From assembly GCF_000428925.1 (NCBI RefSeq), contig NZ_AUAW01000011.1, positions 41,730 through 105,729 of the forward strand: a DNA stretch of 64,000 bases, read 5' to 3'. Below, one piece after another: positions 46,469-55,145 of this stretch (position 1 is the first letter of the stretch; each line of letters opens with the position of its first letter). The notes under the pieces were generated by a model. It worked only from the letters and a program-made list of their open reading frames with translations, ran no database searches and was not told where the DNA came from. Made by a program: the position numbers and the translations under genes. This DNA comes from Furfurilactobacillus rossiae DSM 15814 (GTDB lineage: Bacteria > Bacillota > Bacilli > Lactobacillales > Lactobacillaceae).

Positions 46469-46497
46469 TTGCTTTCATTTTAATGCTCTGTTATATT
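46469..46497 (+). promoter_or_regulatory. ccpA promoter
   Basis: TTGCTT at 46469-46474, a 17-nt spacer, TATATT at 46492-46497. Confidence 0.7.
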
Positions 46498-46554
46498 TAA
46501 CAGGTTATGAAAACCGATGAAAACAAATTAAATTAGTAATGAAAGGGTATAACA

Positions 46555-47556
46555 ATGGATAAACAAACAGTCACGATTTATGATGTTGCCCGGGAAGCAG
46601 CGGTTTCAATGGCTACGGTTTCACGGGTTGTTAATGGCAATCCCAATGTTAAACCGGCTACACGGCAGAAAGTTTTGGATGTGATTGATCAGCTTGATTA
46701 TCGGCCAAACGCGGTTGCACGTGGTTTGGCTTCTAAAAAAACAACAACGATCGGGGTTATCATCCCAGATTTAACAAACTCGTACTTTTCTGAATTAGCT
46801 CGGGGAATTGATGACGTTGCCTTGATGTATAAGTACAATATCATTTTGGCATCCTCCGATGAAAATCATGATAAAGAATTACAAGTTGTGGATAACTTGA
46901 CCGCTAAGCAGGTGGACGGGATTATTTTTATGGGTAACCAAGTAAGTAAAGATTTGCGCGATGCCTTTAACCGGGCTAATGTGCCAATTGTATTTGCTGG
47001 ATCAGTTGATCCTGAACACCAGTCACCATCCGTCAACATTGACTATGTCGCTGCGGTAACTGACGCTGTTGCAAAACTGGTTAGTCGTGGCAACAAACGC
47101 ATTGCATTTGTGACGGGATCAATGGATGAAAGTATCAACAAGGATTACCGTTTGAAAGGTTACAAGCAGGCTTTGAGTAGCAAACGAATTGGCTACGATG
47201 AAGGCTTGATTTTCCAAACAGATTATTCATATAAGGCTGGTTATGCATTGGCCCAGGCATTGCAAGATGTTAAGGCAACTGCTGCATTCGTTGGTGACGA
47301 TGAATTAGCTGCCGGGGTATTAAACGGTCTAACTGACGCTGGCGTTAAGGTACCAGAGGATTTCGAAATCATCACTAGTAATGATACGCGCTTCACAGAA
47401 ATTTCCCGGCCAACGATGAGTTCGATTACGCAACCTCTTTATGACATTGGCGCTGTATCCATGCGCTTGTTAACTAAATTGATGAACAATGAAGAAATTG
47501 GCGATAAGACGGTTGTTCTACCTTATGGTTTGAAGAAGCGTCAATCGACTAAGTAA
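46555..47556 (+). CDS. ccpA: catabolite control protein A
   Basis: LacI/GalR-family global regulator of carbon metabolism, 333 aa. Together with HPr-Ser-P it binds cre sites. N-terminal helix-turn-helix: TIYDVAREAAVSMATVSRVV (residues 7-26), hinge around NAVARGLASKK, then the periplasmic-binding-like core. Contact regions for HPr near GVIIPDLTNSYFSELARGI and the C-terminal YDIGAVSMRLLTKLM are typical for CcpA. Start ATG 46555 behind AAAGGGT. The cre-like site near its promoter suggests autoregulation. Confidence 0.96.
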   Translation: MDKQTVTIYDVAREAAVSMATVSRVVNGNPNVKPATRQKVLDVIDQLDYRPNAVARGLASKKTTTIGVIIPDLTNSYFSELARGIDDVALMYKYNIILASSDENHDKELQVVDNLTAKQVDGIIFMGNQVSKDLRDAFNRANVPIVFAGSVDPEHQSPSVNIDYVAAVTDAVAKLVSRGNKRIAFVTGSMDESINKDYRLKGYKQALSSKRIGYDEGLIFQTDYSYKAGYALAQALQDVKATAAFVGDDELAAGVLNGLTDAGVKVPEDFEIITSNDTRFTEISRPTMSSITQPLYDIGAVSMRLLTKLMNNEEIGDKTVVLPYGLKKRQSTK

Positions 47557-47567
47557 AGGTATACAGA

Positions 47568-47607
47568 AATAGAGCTCACGCATTTTTGCGCAAGCTCTAT
47601 TTTATTT
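47568..47607 (+). terminator. terminator after ccpA
   Basis: AATAGAGCT and AGCTCTATTTT stem closed around a GCGC-containing loop. It reads into the 3' end of the convergent gene at 47602 and may serve both. Confidence 0.8.
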
Positions 47608-48051
47608 TTTAGGCGATCGATTTCGTTTAATTGTGAAGTTTAAAGTAGCCAGTTGGGACATTTGATCATCTAACGATTGTTGAATTATTTTAGCCATGTC
47701 GCCAGTCTGCTCACTTAGAAATTGGTTAATTGCCTGCTCGTAATGATTATGAACTGCTTCATTACGAGCGTGCCAGTTAATTTTTTCAAAGGTAGGTAAG
47801 ATTTTCTGATTGATTGGTAATACACCTAGAGTAAGCCAAACGGCCAGAATAGGGTAACCCGGGTAACCTTGCCAATATGTGGCATTGTCGTTACTACTGA
47901 ACGTTTGTGCATCATCACTGCTAATAACCGTGTAATACTGAGCGTTATCACTAGATGTTATTTGCCAGCGGTTTACATCAGGTTGTTGGACGCGGTGATC
48001 TGCAATGGCCGAATAGGCTTCGTATAATTTCGCGATTGGTGGCTGTTTCAT
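47602..48051 (-). CDS. hypothetical protein
   Basis: 149-aa soluble protein I do not recognise. Features: an N-terminal helix AKLYEAYSAIADHRV, a middle with aromatic beta-like patterns (WQITSSDNAQYYTVISS, YWQGYPGYPILAVWL) and a long C-terminal helix that is polar and ends in a basic tail (KRNRSPKK). No membrane segment or catalytic motif stands out. On the - strand AAAGGAAG lies 6 nt before the ATG at 48051, which is why the upstream ATG at 48072 is not used. It diverges from the S66 peptidase gene across a shared 135-nt region. Confidence 0.7.
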   Translation of the reverse strand: MKQPPIAKLYEAYSAIADHRVQQPDVNRWQITSSDNAQYYTVISSDDAQTFSSNDNATYWQGYPGYPILAVWLTLGVLPINQKILPTFEKINWHARNEAVHNHYEQAINQFLSEQTGDMAKIIQQSLDDQMSQLATLNFTIKRNRSPKK

Positions 48052-48186
48052 AATGGGCTTCCTTTCTTTCATTACATTGTACGACAGTTGTCTATATCAT
48101 GTGGCTTATGAAAACTTGTGAAACTCATGTTAATCAGTTCAACAAAGGTTCATACTGATGTTATTCTGAAACAAGGTGGTGACCAG

Positions 48187-49263
48187 ATGATTAAACCGGC
48201 TCAATTAAAACGTGGTGATCACATCGCAATCGTCAGTTTGTCCGGTGGCGGACTCGGCGAGGAAGCTTTCCATCATGAATTAGTCTTAGGAGAACACAGA
48301 TTGCACGAGCTGGGTCTAGAACCTGTGTACATGAGGCATACGTTAAAGGGGACTCAGTTTCTTCGTAACCATCCTGAAAAACGGGCAGCGGATCTTAGAC
48401 AGGCGTTTTTCGATGACTCAGTTCAGGGAATAATGTCTGCCATTGGCGGGGATGACACATATCGATTATTACCATTCCTGTGTGAAGATGAAGCGTTTGT
48501 TAGGCAAGTGAGGACGCATCCTAAAGTCTTTTTAGGGTTCTCGGATACGACAGTCAATCATTTAATGTTTTATAAAATGGGATTGGCGACATTTTATGGA
48601 CCGAGTTTTCTGGCGGATTTTGCCGAATTGGGTCCGGAAATGTTGCCATATACCAAACATGAATTTGAACGTGTTTTTAAAAATCCAGTCATTTCGAAGA
48701 TAAATAGCAGTGATCGCTGGTATTACAGTCGTCAGGATTTTTCAGTTGACACAGTTGGCATTCCTTTGACAGCACATGTAGAAAAACACGGTTACATGGC
48801 TCTTAGGGGACACGGTGTAATTCGTGGTCAGCTGCTGGGTGGTTGTTTGGACAGTTTCTATGATTTATTGACTGAAACGCGGTATGTTGGTGAGTCATCA
48901 GTGACCACAAAATATCAAATTATCCCGCAGGTCGCTGATTGGCAGAATAAAATTTTATTTATCGAGACGAGTGAGGAAAAGCCCAAGCCGTCCCTTTATG
49001 AAAAGATGCTTTTGAGGCTTGACCAAGTTGGCATTTTAAAGGCAGTAAACGGAATTTTGGTTGGTAAACCGCAAGACGAGGCGTATTTTGAAGATTACCA
49101 AAAACTAATTCTTGCTGCTACGGCGTCGTATCAGACCCCCATCTTGTTCAATATGAACTTTGGCCACGCCTATCCACGCACAGTGTTGCCATATGGGGCC
49201 TTAGCTAGTATTGATTTAGATGCCGCTACGGTGACGATTGAGGAACCATATTTCAGCAAATAA
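48187..49263 (+). CDS. S66-family LD-carboxypeptidase / MccF-like peptidase
   Basis: 358-aa serine peptidase of family S66, which includes muropeptide LD-carboxypeptidases and microcin C self-immunity proteins (MccF). The Ser-Glu-His triad is visible: Ser119 in LGFSDTT, Glu260 in LFIETSEE and His327 in NFGHAYPR. The longer spacing and FIETSEE motif resemble the MccF branch more than cytosolic LdcA. Substrate unknown. ATG 48187 follows AAGGTGGTGA; the upstream ATG at 48118 has no ribosome site. Confidence 0.87.
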   Translation: MIKPAQLKRGDHIAIVSLSGGGLGEEAFHHELVLGEHRLHELGLEPVYMRHTLKGTQFLRNHPEKRAADLRQAFFDDSVQGIMSAIGGDDTYRLLPFLCEDEAFVRQVRTHPKVFLGFSDTTVNHLMFYKMGLATFYGPSFLADFAELGPEMLPYTKHEFERVFKNPVISKINSSDRWYYSRQDFSVDTVGIPLTAHVEKHGYMALRGHGVIRGQLLGGCLDSFYDLLTETRYVGESSVTTKYQIIPQVADWQNKILFIETSEEKPKPSLYEKMLLRLDQVGILKAVNGILVGKPQDEAYFEDYQKLILAATASYQTPILFNMNFGHAYPRTVLPYGALASIDLDAATVTIEEPYFSK

Positions 49264-49399
49264 AAATAGGCATCAGCACGAGACCGCAGTTCGTTTGTGA
49301 TTATCTGGTTAAAAGATTGAACCGGCCGCGGCCCAGTGGTATAGTGTATAAGGTTATTTTTGCTCAAAAATCATACTAACTATCAAAGGAGTGCTGAAC

Positions 49400-50143
49400 A
49401 TGTCAGGACATTCAAAATGGCATAATATTCAGGGTCGTAAAAACGCCCAGGATTCCAAGCGTGGAAAAATTTTCCAAAAAATATCACGTGACTTATACCA
49501 AGCCGCAAAAACTGGTGGTGCCGACCCTGACGGAAACGCACAACTACGGTTAGTCATGGAAAAAGCGCGTGCTGCTAACATGCCTAAAGACGTTGTTAAA
49601 CGTGCTTTGGACAAAGCAACTGGTGCTGGTGGTCAAAAGTTTGAAGAAATTACTTACGAAGGCTATGGCCCTGGTGGCACTGCCATCATGGTTGCTGCAT
49701 TGACAGATAATAAGAACCGGACCGCTTCGGCAATTCGTTCTGCTTTCACCCATCATGGTGGTGCATTAGGTGCCTCAGGTTCTGTGGCATTCATGTTTAA
49801 CCGCCGTGGGTACATTGTCATCCTACGTGATGGCTTGGATGCTGATGAGGATACCATGTTAATGGACGCACTGGATGCCGGTGCTGACGACATGAATACG
49901 ACTGATGATGCATTTGAAATTTACACGGATCCAACCCAATTGGCTGCCGTTCGTGATGCCTTACAAGAAAAGGGTTTTGATTTAGATACTGCCGAAATCA
50001 CAATGATTCCGGAAAATGTAACCAAAGTCCCAAGCGACAAAGCTAAACAATATGTCAATTTGATTGATGAGTTGAGCGACAACGATGACGTTTCAGATGT
50101 TTATGAAGCGGCTGAAGTTGCGGATGAGGATATCACCGAATAG
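49400..50143 (+). CDS. yebC: YebC/PmpR family regulator or translation factor
   Basis: 247-aa protein with the YebC start [20 protein letters not shown] and further family blocks ([37 protein letters not shown]). Members were first described as transcription regulators; recent work assigns some to translation of proline-rich stretches. ATG 49400 stands 7 nt after AAGGAG. GTG 49391 is within that site and is rejected. Directly upstream of the comG operon with a terminator between. Confidence 0.94.
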   Translation: MSGHSKWHNIQGRKNAQDSKRGKIFQKISRDLYQAAKTGGADPDGNAQLRLVMEKARAANMPKDVVKRALDKATGAGGQKFEEITYEGYGPGGTAIMVAALTDNKNRTASAIRSAFTHHGGALGASGSVAFMFNRRGYIVILRDGLDADEDTMLMDALDAGADDMNTTDDAFEIYTDPTQLAAVRDALQEKGFDLDTAEITMIPENVTKVPSDKAKQYVNLIDELSDNDDVSDVYEAAEVADEDITE

Positions 50144-50179
50144 GCGTTTTCAAGACTTGAATTAAATAGTGCAAGCTAG

Positions 50180-50212
50180 GACATGATTCTTTTGAATCAT
50201 GTCTTTTTTTGT
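50180..50212 (+). terminator. terminator after yebC
   Basis: GACATGATTC and GAATCATGTC stem, 4-nt loop, T7. It overlaps the open frame ahead of comGA, which shows that frame is not coding there. Confidence 0.9.
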
Positions 50213-50281
50213 CTTTTTTTGAAACTGGCAAACAACAGGGTCACTTTTTGCGTATGTAAAGGGTATGAAAGGAGTGATGAG

Positions 50282-51280
50282 ATGCAACCAGTAGAAAGAT
50301 TGATGCATACGTTGACTCAGGCAATTGCCAAACATGCAAGTGATGTGTATTTTTTTCCAAAGTTCCAAGGTTACGAGATTGTCTGCCATACGGTAACCGG
50401 AATTGAAAAAATGGGGGAGTTGAGTTGTGAGCACGCAGAACAACTTATTGCTTACGTTAAGTATGAGGCGAATATGTCAATTAGTGAACGCAGACGCCCT
50501 CAACTGGGAGCACTACATGTTCGAGTTGATAAGGCACAAGTGCATCTGAGATTGTCGACTGTCGGGGATTTTCAAGACCGTGAGTCGATGGTGATCCGAA
50601 TTATTTATGCTTTGGCGGAGGTGAGCCATTCAGTTCGACAAAATAAACAGTGGCCAGCAATTCGTGGACTGACAAATTCGGCAGGACTAGTTGTCCTCAG
50701 TGGACCGATGGGTTCTGGCAAAACAACCACAATCTACCAACTAGCGCACGAGCGGCAAACGGATTCTGTGGTGCTGTCAATTGAGGACCCAGTAGAAATT
50801 GAGGAGCCTGATTTTTTGCAGTTACAAGTGAACGAGCTTGCCGGCATGACCTATGATGCGCTTTTGAAGTTAGCGTTGCGGCACCGACCAGATGTCTTTA
50901 TTATCGGTGAAATTCGTGATGAACAAACGGCACGGGTGGCAATCAAGGCCGCTTTGAGCGGACATTTAGTGTTATCAACAGTTCACGCTCAAAGTGCCCT
51001 TGGTGTCATTAGTCGGTTGGCGCAGTTGGGCATTGCCAAAAACGACTTAGAACAGGCAATTGCAGGGGTGTGCTATCAGCGATTGTTACCGGGGCGGCAA
51101 CAGCCAGTAACAATATACGATTGGTTGACACGTGAAGAATTATTTAGTGAAGCCAGGCCATTTTTCAATGGTCAACAGAGGAAAACACAAATGACAAGGA
51201 GGTGGCATGATGCGCTCAGAGAAGCAGTTGACGACGGTTTGGTGGCCCCTGAGGTGGCTCAAAGATATCAGGCTGGCTAG
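50282..51280 (+). CDS. comGA: competence pseudopilus ATPase ComGA
   Basis: Traffic ATPase that powers assembly of the DNA-uptake pseudopilus, 332 aa, at the inner face of the membrane. Walker A GPMGSGKTTT starts at residue 141; the Asp box (SIEDPVEIEEPDF), Walker B (DVFIIGEIRDEQTA) and His box (LVLSTVHAQSALG) follow. ATG 50282 lies behind AAAGGAGTGATGAG; the frame upstream runs through the yebC terminator. The short leader 50213-50281 has no clear sigma-A promoter, consistent with control by a competence sigma factor, which is inference. Confidence 0.95.
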   Translation: MQPVERLMHTLTQAIAKHASDVYFFPKFQGYEIVCHTVTGIEKMGELSCEHAEQLIAYVKYEANMSISERRRPQLGALHVRVDKAQVHLRLSTVGDFQDRESMVIRIIYALAEVSHSVRQNKQWPAIRGLTNSAGLVVLSGPMGSGKTTTIYQLAHERQTDSVVLSIEDPVEIEEPDFLQLQVNELAGMTYDALLKLALRHRPDVFIIGEIRDEQTARVAIKAALSGHLVLSTVHAQSALGVISRLAQLGIAKNDLEQAIAGVCYQRLLPGRQQPVTIYDWLTREELFSEARPFFNGQQRKTQMTRRWHDALREAVDDGLVAPEVAQRYQAG

Positions 51281-52286
51281 TTGGCGCAATCGTGAAGCAT
51301 TACGACAATTGTCAGGACCACAGACTGCACAATTATTCAGTTTAATGGCTGACGTATTGACCGCAGGATTTTCACTGCGCGAAGGACTAAATTTTGCACG
51401 AGTGATGCTGCCCAAAATGCATCAAACAATCGCAGACATTCAGAATCGATTGGCACAGGGAATTCAGTTTGCTGAGGCAATGCGTCCGTTCGTTTCTGTA
51501 GACTGCTTTTATCAAATAAAAATTGCTGAGGAAAATGGCGAATTGATTTCAGTTTTGACGAACCTAGGTAATTTTTTGGCCGTTAAGGTCCGTCAACAGC
51601 AAAAGATTCGTGCAGTACTGCGATATCCACTAGGCATTTTAATCTGTTTAGGCCTGTTAATTGTTGCCATCAAACAGCTGTTGCTACCAGAATTATCAGG
51701 TCTGGGTGCAAAACAGCTATCGATTCCCAGCATCGGCTGGTCGTTAAAAATATGTTTGCTAGTTTTTATCACTGGTCTCATCACTATCAGCTGGCGTTTT
51801 TTGCATCAGCCTCGGCTTAGGCAATTACAAGTTGCCTGCAAATTGCCCGTCGTTGGCCCACTTTTGAAAATGTATTGGCATTATTATTTATCACTTAATC
51901 TGAGCTTGCTACTAAACAGTGGCATGCAGTCGCATGATGTTATGAAATTATTGCAAACGTATGAATCAAAGTCGTTATTACGCCAGTTAGCTGATCAATT
52001 AAATAATCATTTGCGGAACGGTGCTAAATTAGACGCTTTTGTCGATCGCTATCGTTTTATACCGGCGACATTTAAAGTTTTTTTCAACAAAGGCTTGAGT
52101 AATCGTGAAATTGCTAAAGATCTCAAGGTTGATGCTCAACTAACTTATCACCGCTTATTTAACCGAGTAGAAGGCTTGATTAGCCTGATCCAGCCATTGT
52201 TATTTGGCATTATCGGTTTAGGCATCGTCGGTGTCTATCTCAGTATTTTGTTGCCGCTTTATCACACAATAGGGGGATTATCATAA
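51207..52286 (+). CDS. comGB: competence pseudopilus membrane protein ComGB
   Basis: Polytopic inner-membrane platform of the pseudopilus machine (GspF/PilC family), 359 aa. Two T2SSF domains are seen, the first starting at about residue 38 (FSLMADVLTAGFSLREGL), the second at about 225 (LSLNLSLLLNSGMQSHDVM), with three hydrophobic segments near 135, 170 and 330. The start, ATG 51207 or 51210, lies behind AAGGAGG (51196-51202) and is 74 nt inside comGA, an unusually long overlap. Confidence 0.93.
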   Translation: MMRSEKQLTTVWWPLRWLKDIRLASWRNREALRQLSGPQTAQLFSLMADVLTAGFSLREGLNFARVMLPKMHQTIADIQNRLAQGIQFAEAMRPFVSVDCFYQIKIAEENGELISVLTNLGNFLAVKVRQQQKIRAVLRYPLGILICLGLLIVAIKQLLLPELSGLGAKQLSIPSIGWSLKICLLVFITGLITISWRFLHQPRLRQLQVACKLPVVGPLLKMYWHYYLSLNLSLLLNSGMQSHDVMKLLQTYESKSLLRQLADQLNNHLRNGAKLDAFVDRYRFIPATFKVFFNKGLSNREIAKDLKVDAQLTYHRLFNRVEGLISLIQPLLFGIIGLGIVGVYLSILLPLYHTIGGLS

Positions 52287-52633
52287 TGATAAAAAGATTG
52301 AAAATCTATGCTCAAAAAATGCGGGTTAAACAACGTCAGGCATTTACGTTAATTGAAATGGCCATTGTTCTATTTATTATTTCACTCTTGATTCTGATTA
52401 TTGTACCGAACTTAACGGCATCCCGTCGAAATGCTACTAAAACCCATGGGGAAGCCATGACACAGGTAGTTCAAACACAGGTAGATCTTTATCAGAATGA
52501 TAATGGTGATAAAGACGTGACCTTCGATGAACTTCAGACGGGAAATTATCTCACGGGTAAGCAAATTTCGAAGGCCAAGGATGAGGGTATTGAAATCCAC
52601 AACAATGTGGCAGCTGTGGATGTTAAAAAGTAG
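52286..52633 (+). CDS. comGC: major competence pseudopilin ComGC
   Basis: Main subunit of the transformation pseudopilus, 115 aa. Class III prepilin signal: basic leader, cleavage before Phe in QAFTLIEMAIVLF, Glu at mature position 5, then the hydrophobic helix. The residue before the cut is Ala instead of the usual Gly. The mature part is about 95 residues with a Asn/Asp-rich C-terminal domain. The start shares one base with the comGB stop. Confidence 0.94.
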   Translation: MIKRLKIYAQKMRVKQRQAFTLIEMAIVLFIISLLILIIVPNLTASRRNATKTHGEAMTQVVQTQVDLYQNDNGDKDVTFDELQTGNYLTGKQISKAKDEGIEIHNNVAAVDVKK

Positions 52634-53048
52634 GTCGGCATTTACATTGGTTGAAAGTTTGTTAGTCCTTGCAGTTACGACAGCAATTCTAGGAATTGGT
52701 GTGCAAACGTTTAAAGTGACTCGTGAGCGCCAGGCCGAGGCTCAGTTTTTCGAAACACTAGTGAGTCTATTTGAACGGGCTAAAATGCATACGATGTTGG
52801 GACGTTTGGTCACAGAAATTAATATTGATGATCGAAAAGTTGTTTACAAAGAAACTTATCATCAACCGCAGACCATTAAAATGCCGTCAACCTTATCTGT
52901 GACAAAGACCTCACCTAAAATCTTGATCATTAAAGATGAGATGATTGCGCCACGAAGAATTGTTTTAACGTCCTCATTGGGCGGAGAATATGCGATTAAG
53001 CCACAATTAGGATGGGGGATTATTCACATTGAAAAGCTCAAACGTTAG
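52620..53048 (+). CDS. comGD: minor pseudopilin ComGD
   Basis: 142-aa minor pilin. Reading from ATG 52620 gives a short basic leader MLKSRSAFTLVESLLVL with cleavage after Ala and Glu at mature position 5. The open frame begins at 52527, but that extension lies within comGC and would bury the signal. It overlaps comGC by 14 nt and comGE by 20 nt, so translation is coupled along the operon. Predicted to cap or initiate the pseudopilus. Confidence 0.9.
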   Translation: MLKSRSAFTLVESLLVLAVTTAILGIGVQTFKVTRERQAEAQFFETLVSLFERAKMHTMLGRLVTEINIDDRKVVYKETYHQPQTIKMPSTLSVTKTSPKILIIKDEMIAPRRIVLTSSLGGEYAIKPQLGWGIIHIEKLKR

Positions 53049-53271
53049 TCAACGAGCTGGCTTTGTTATGGTCGAGGCAATGTTGGCTTTGGCGCTAGCG
53101 CTCAGTGCTTGTACGCTAGTAATGGGGGTCACACAGCAAATGAACACGCGGTTAACTTTCGAACGACAGCGTACAAAAAAAGCGCGTTTACTCTACGAAA
53201 AAACAAGTCGACAGTTAGGTGAGGTTATGAATGGTAAGAGTGAGGTCAAGGCCAGCGTTCACAATAGTTGA
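53029..53271 (+). CDS. comGE: minor pseudopilin ComGE
   Basis: 80-aa minor pilin starting at TTG 53029 behind GATGGGGGA. The signal is RAGFVMVEAMLALALALS with the normal Gly at -1 and Glu5. The mature protein is about 70 residues and ends in a charged helix. It overlaps comGD and comGF (from 53231). Identity rests on the signal type, size and position; sequence conservation in this family is low. Confidence 0.82.
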   Translation: MKSSNVSQRAGFVMVEAMLALALALSACTLVMGVTQQMNTRLTFERQRTKKARLLYEKTSRQLGEVMNGKSEVKASVHNS

Positions 53272-53683
53272 AACGTTGTGGGGGCTAACAATTGGTGTGC
53301 TGGTATTATTTACCGTGACATTAACATTGCAACAATTGCGTTATAACGCTTCGAACGAGTATCAAAGCATTCACCAACTGGATAACACTGTTATGCATTT
53401 AGGAAATCCAGAAGAAAAATTTCGGTTTGAAAGTCAGCAGGGCAATGAGGTCAGGTTGATTGGGCAAACGCATAAGGGAGTTGTTCAGCATTATCGCTTA
53501 GTCGCTAAGCGAAACAACCTTATTATGACGACAACTAAGGGTGGTTATATGCCATTAGTAGAAAACATATCAGATGCTTCGATGATGTATGCAAATGGTT
53601 GCTTGACCATATCATTTAAAACACGTCATCACCGACAAGTAAGCAGAACAACGTTCCTTCCGGAGGCTAGTCTTGAAAGTTAG
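53231..53683 (+). CDS. comGF: minor pseudopilin ComGF
   Basis: 150-aa minor pilin. The N-terminus MVRVRSRPAFTIVETLWGL carries the class III signal with Ala at -1 and Glu5; the C-terminal beta-rich half contains the ComGF-like patterns KFRFESQQGNEVRL and YRLVAKRNNLIM. It overlaps comGE by 41 nt and comGG by 11 nt. Confidence 0.87.
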   Translation: MVRVRSRPAFTIVETLWGLTIGVLVLFTVTLTLQQLRYNASNEYQSIHQLDNTVMHLGNPEEKFRFESQQGNEVRLIGQTHKGVVQHYRLVAKRNNLIMTTTKGGYMPLVENISDASMMYANGCLTISFKTRHHRQVSRTTFLPEASLES

Positions 53684-53999
53684 CGGTGAGACAAAATTTC
53701 GAACAGCATTTGTTATGCCAACCACCATTTTTTTGATGATTATGAAGCTAACTATTTTACTCATTCAGTTAATGACGTATGAGTCGACTATTTATGCCCA
53801 AAGAAATGAGCGAAAATATTGGCAGATTCAAACAATCGTGAATGAGGTCAGTCTGATGCAGGCAAGACATTCCCAGCAAACCAGCTTTTCTTTTCATGAA
53901 GGACAGGCTACGTTAAAAAATTCACAAATAAAAATAATTTTAGCGAGTGGAGAAACCGCGTCCTATCAAGTTTGGGAGCGGAAACATAACTTGAAATAA
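53673..53999 (+). CDS. comGG: competence protein ComGG
   Basis: 108-aa protein, last pilin-like gene of the operon. Start TTG 53673 behind GGAGG. The N-terminus KFRTAFVMPTTIFLMIM has the charged leader and hydrophobic helix but no Glu at mature position 5. Bacillus ComGG also lacks it, as does the GspK group of tip pilins. So absence is expected, not a defect. A terminator stands right behind. Confidence 0.82.
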   Translation: MKVSGETKFRTAFVMPTTIFLMIMKLTILLIQLMTYESTIYAQRNERKYWQIQTIVNEVSLMQARHSQQTSFSFHEGQATLKNSQIKIILASGETASYQVWERKHNLK

Positions 54000-54006
54000 C
54001 TTGCAT

Positions 54007-54042
54007 AAATCGGTATCCTTAACAAGGACATCGATTTTTGTT
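54007..54042 (+). terminator. terminator after the comG operon
   Basis: AAATCGGTATCCTT and AAGGACATCGATTT stem (one mismatch, one G-U), loop AAC, T run. Confidence 0.82.
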
Positions 54043-54088
54043 TTTGATGCAATTTTAAAAAGACAAATATTTAAAGAGGTGAGTAACG

Positions 54089-55099
54089 CTGTCACAAGAA
54101 CAGGCACAAGCACTTTATCAAACACTTGATCAAGCGATTGGGATTTTACAAACACAACTGGAAACGAGTTATTTAGATGCCTTCATTGAAGTGGGTGATG
54201 ATCTTATTGACGGCGGTCAGGTCAGAGTTGAAAATGGTCGGCCAGATACGGAAGCAGTCGAAAAGTTAACGACTTTGTATCGTCAGATTAATTTAAATCA
54301 ACTAGATGAAGAAAACATCCGACGTGGTCTACAATTAGTCCTTTTGAAGGATGTTGAGACTGATGCAATTGATGCTAATCATCAACTAACACCGGATACC
54401 ATTGGCTTTTTGGTTGCATATTTAGCCAGTCGCGTTATTCACCGCGATCAGTTAAATCTGTTGGATCTTACGGTGGGAACCGGTAATTTACTGACGACGG
54501 TTATTAACCAACTAGCCGAGTCAAACTCGGTAAAAATCGACAGTTTTGGTGTTGATAACGATGATTCTATGCTCGCGGCGGCCAACGTTGTCGGCACCTT
54601 GCAGAAACACGATATTCAATTGTTTCATCAAGATGCGTTAGATCCATTAGTGATGCCTAAGGCAGACCTAGTGGTGAGTGACTTACCGGTGGGGTATTAC
54701 CCATTGGATGAACACGCCAAACAGTTTAAAACGGCAGCCCAATCAGGACATTCGTATGTGCATCATTTACTTCTTGAACAAGCTGTTAATCAGTTGACAC
54801 CCGGCGGCTGGGGAATTTTCCTTGTTCCTAGCGAACTATTCACATCGGTTGAGGCCAAGGGACTGGTTGAGTGGATTCAAACGGAGGCGCACCTTCAGGG
54901 GCTGCTCAACTTGCCGACAGAATTATTTATTAATAAAGCGGCTCGCAAGGCTATTTTGATGCTTCAGAAAAAGGGCGGCAATGCAAAGCAAGCCGGTCAG
55001 GTTCTATTGGGTGAATTTCCATCATTTAAGGATTCAAACGCTGTCCGCCAGTTCACCGATCAAATTGATAACTGGGTCGCAGCAAATATTCAAAAATAG
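54089..55099 (+). CDS. class I SAM-dependent methyltransferase (YtxK-like), CTG start
   Basis: N6-adenine-type methyltransferase of the YtxK family that follows comG operons, 336 aa if read from CTG 54089. SAM motif I is LLDLTVGTGNLL and motif IV is SDLPVGYYP in place of the classic NPPY. ATG/GTG/TTG starts first appear at GTG 54191, but that would delete 34 residues (LSQEQAQALYQTLDQAIGIL and on) that belong to the family's N-terminal helix. GAGGTG at 54076-54081 stands 7 nt before the CTG, and a stop lies in frame at 54080. The DNA or protein substrate is unknown; ackA follows, as in Bacillus. Confidence 0.82.
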   Translation: MSQEQAQALYQTLDQAIGILQTQLETSYLDAFIEVGDDLIDGGQVRVENGRPDTEAVEKLTTLYRQINLNQLDEENIRRGLQLVLLKDVETDAIDANHQLTPDTIGFLVAYLASRVIHRDQLNLLDLTVGTGNLLTTVINQLAESNSVKIDSFGVDNDDSMLAAANVVGTLQKHDIQLFHQDALDPLVMPKADLVVSDLPVGYYPLDEHAKQFKTAAQSGHSYVHHLLLEQAVNQLTPGGWGIFLVPSELFTSVEAKGLVEWIQTEAHLQGLLNLPTELFINKAARKAILMLQKKGGNAKQAGQVLLGEFPSFKDSNAVRQFTDQIDNWVAANIQK

Positions 55100-55145
55100 T
55101 TTCGTTTCATAAATTTGATGAGTAACTAAAAGGAGAATCGCGCAC

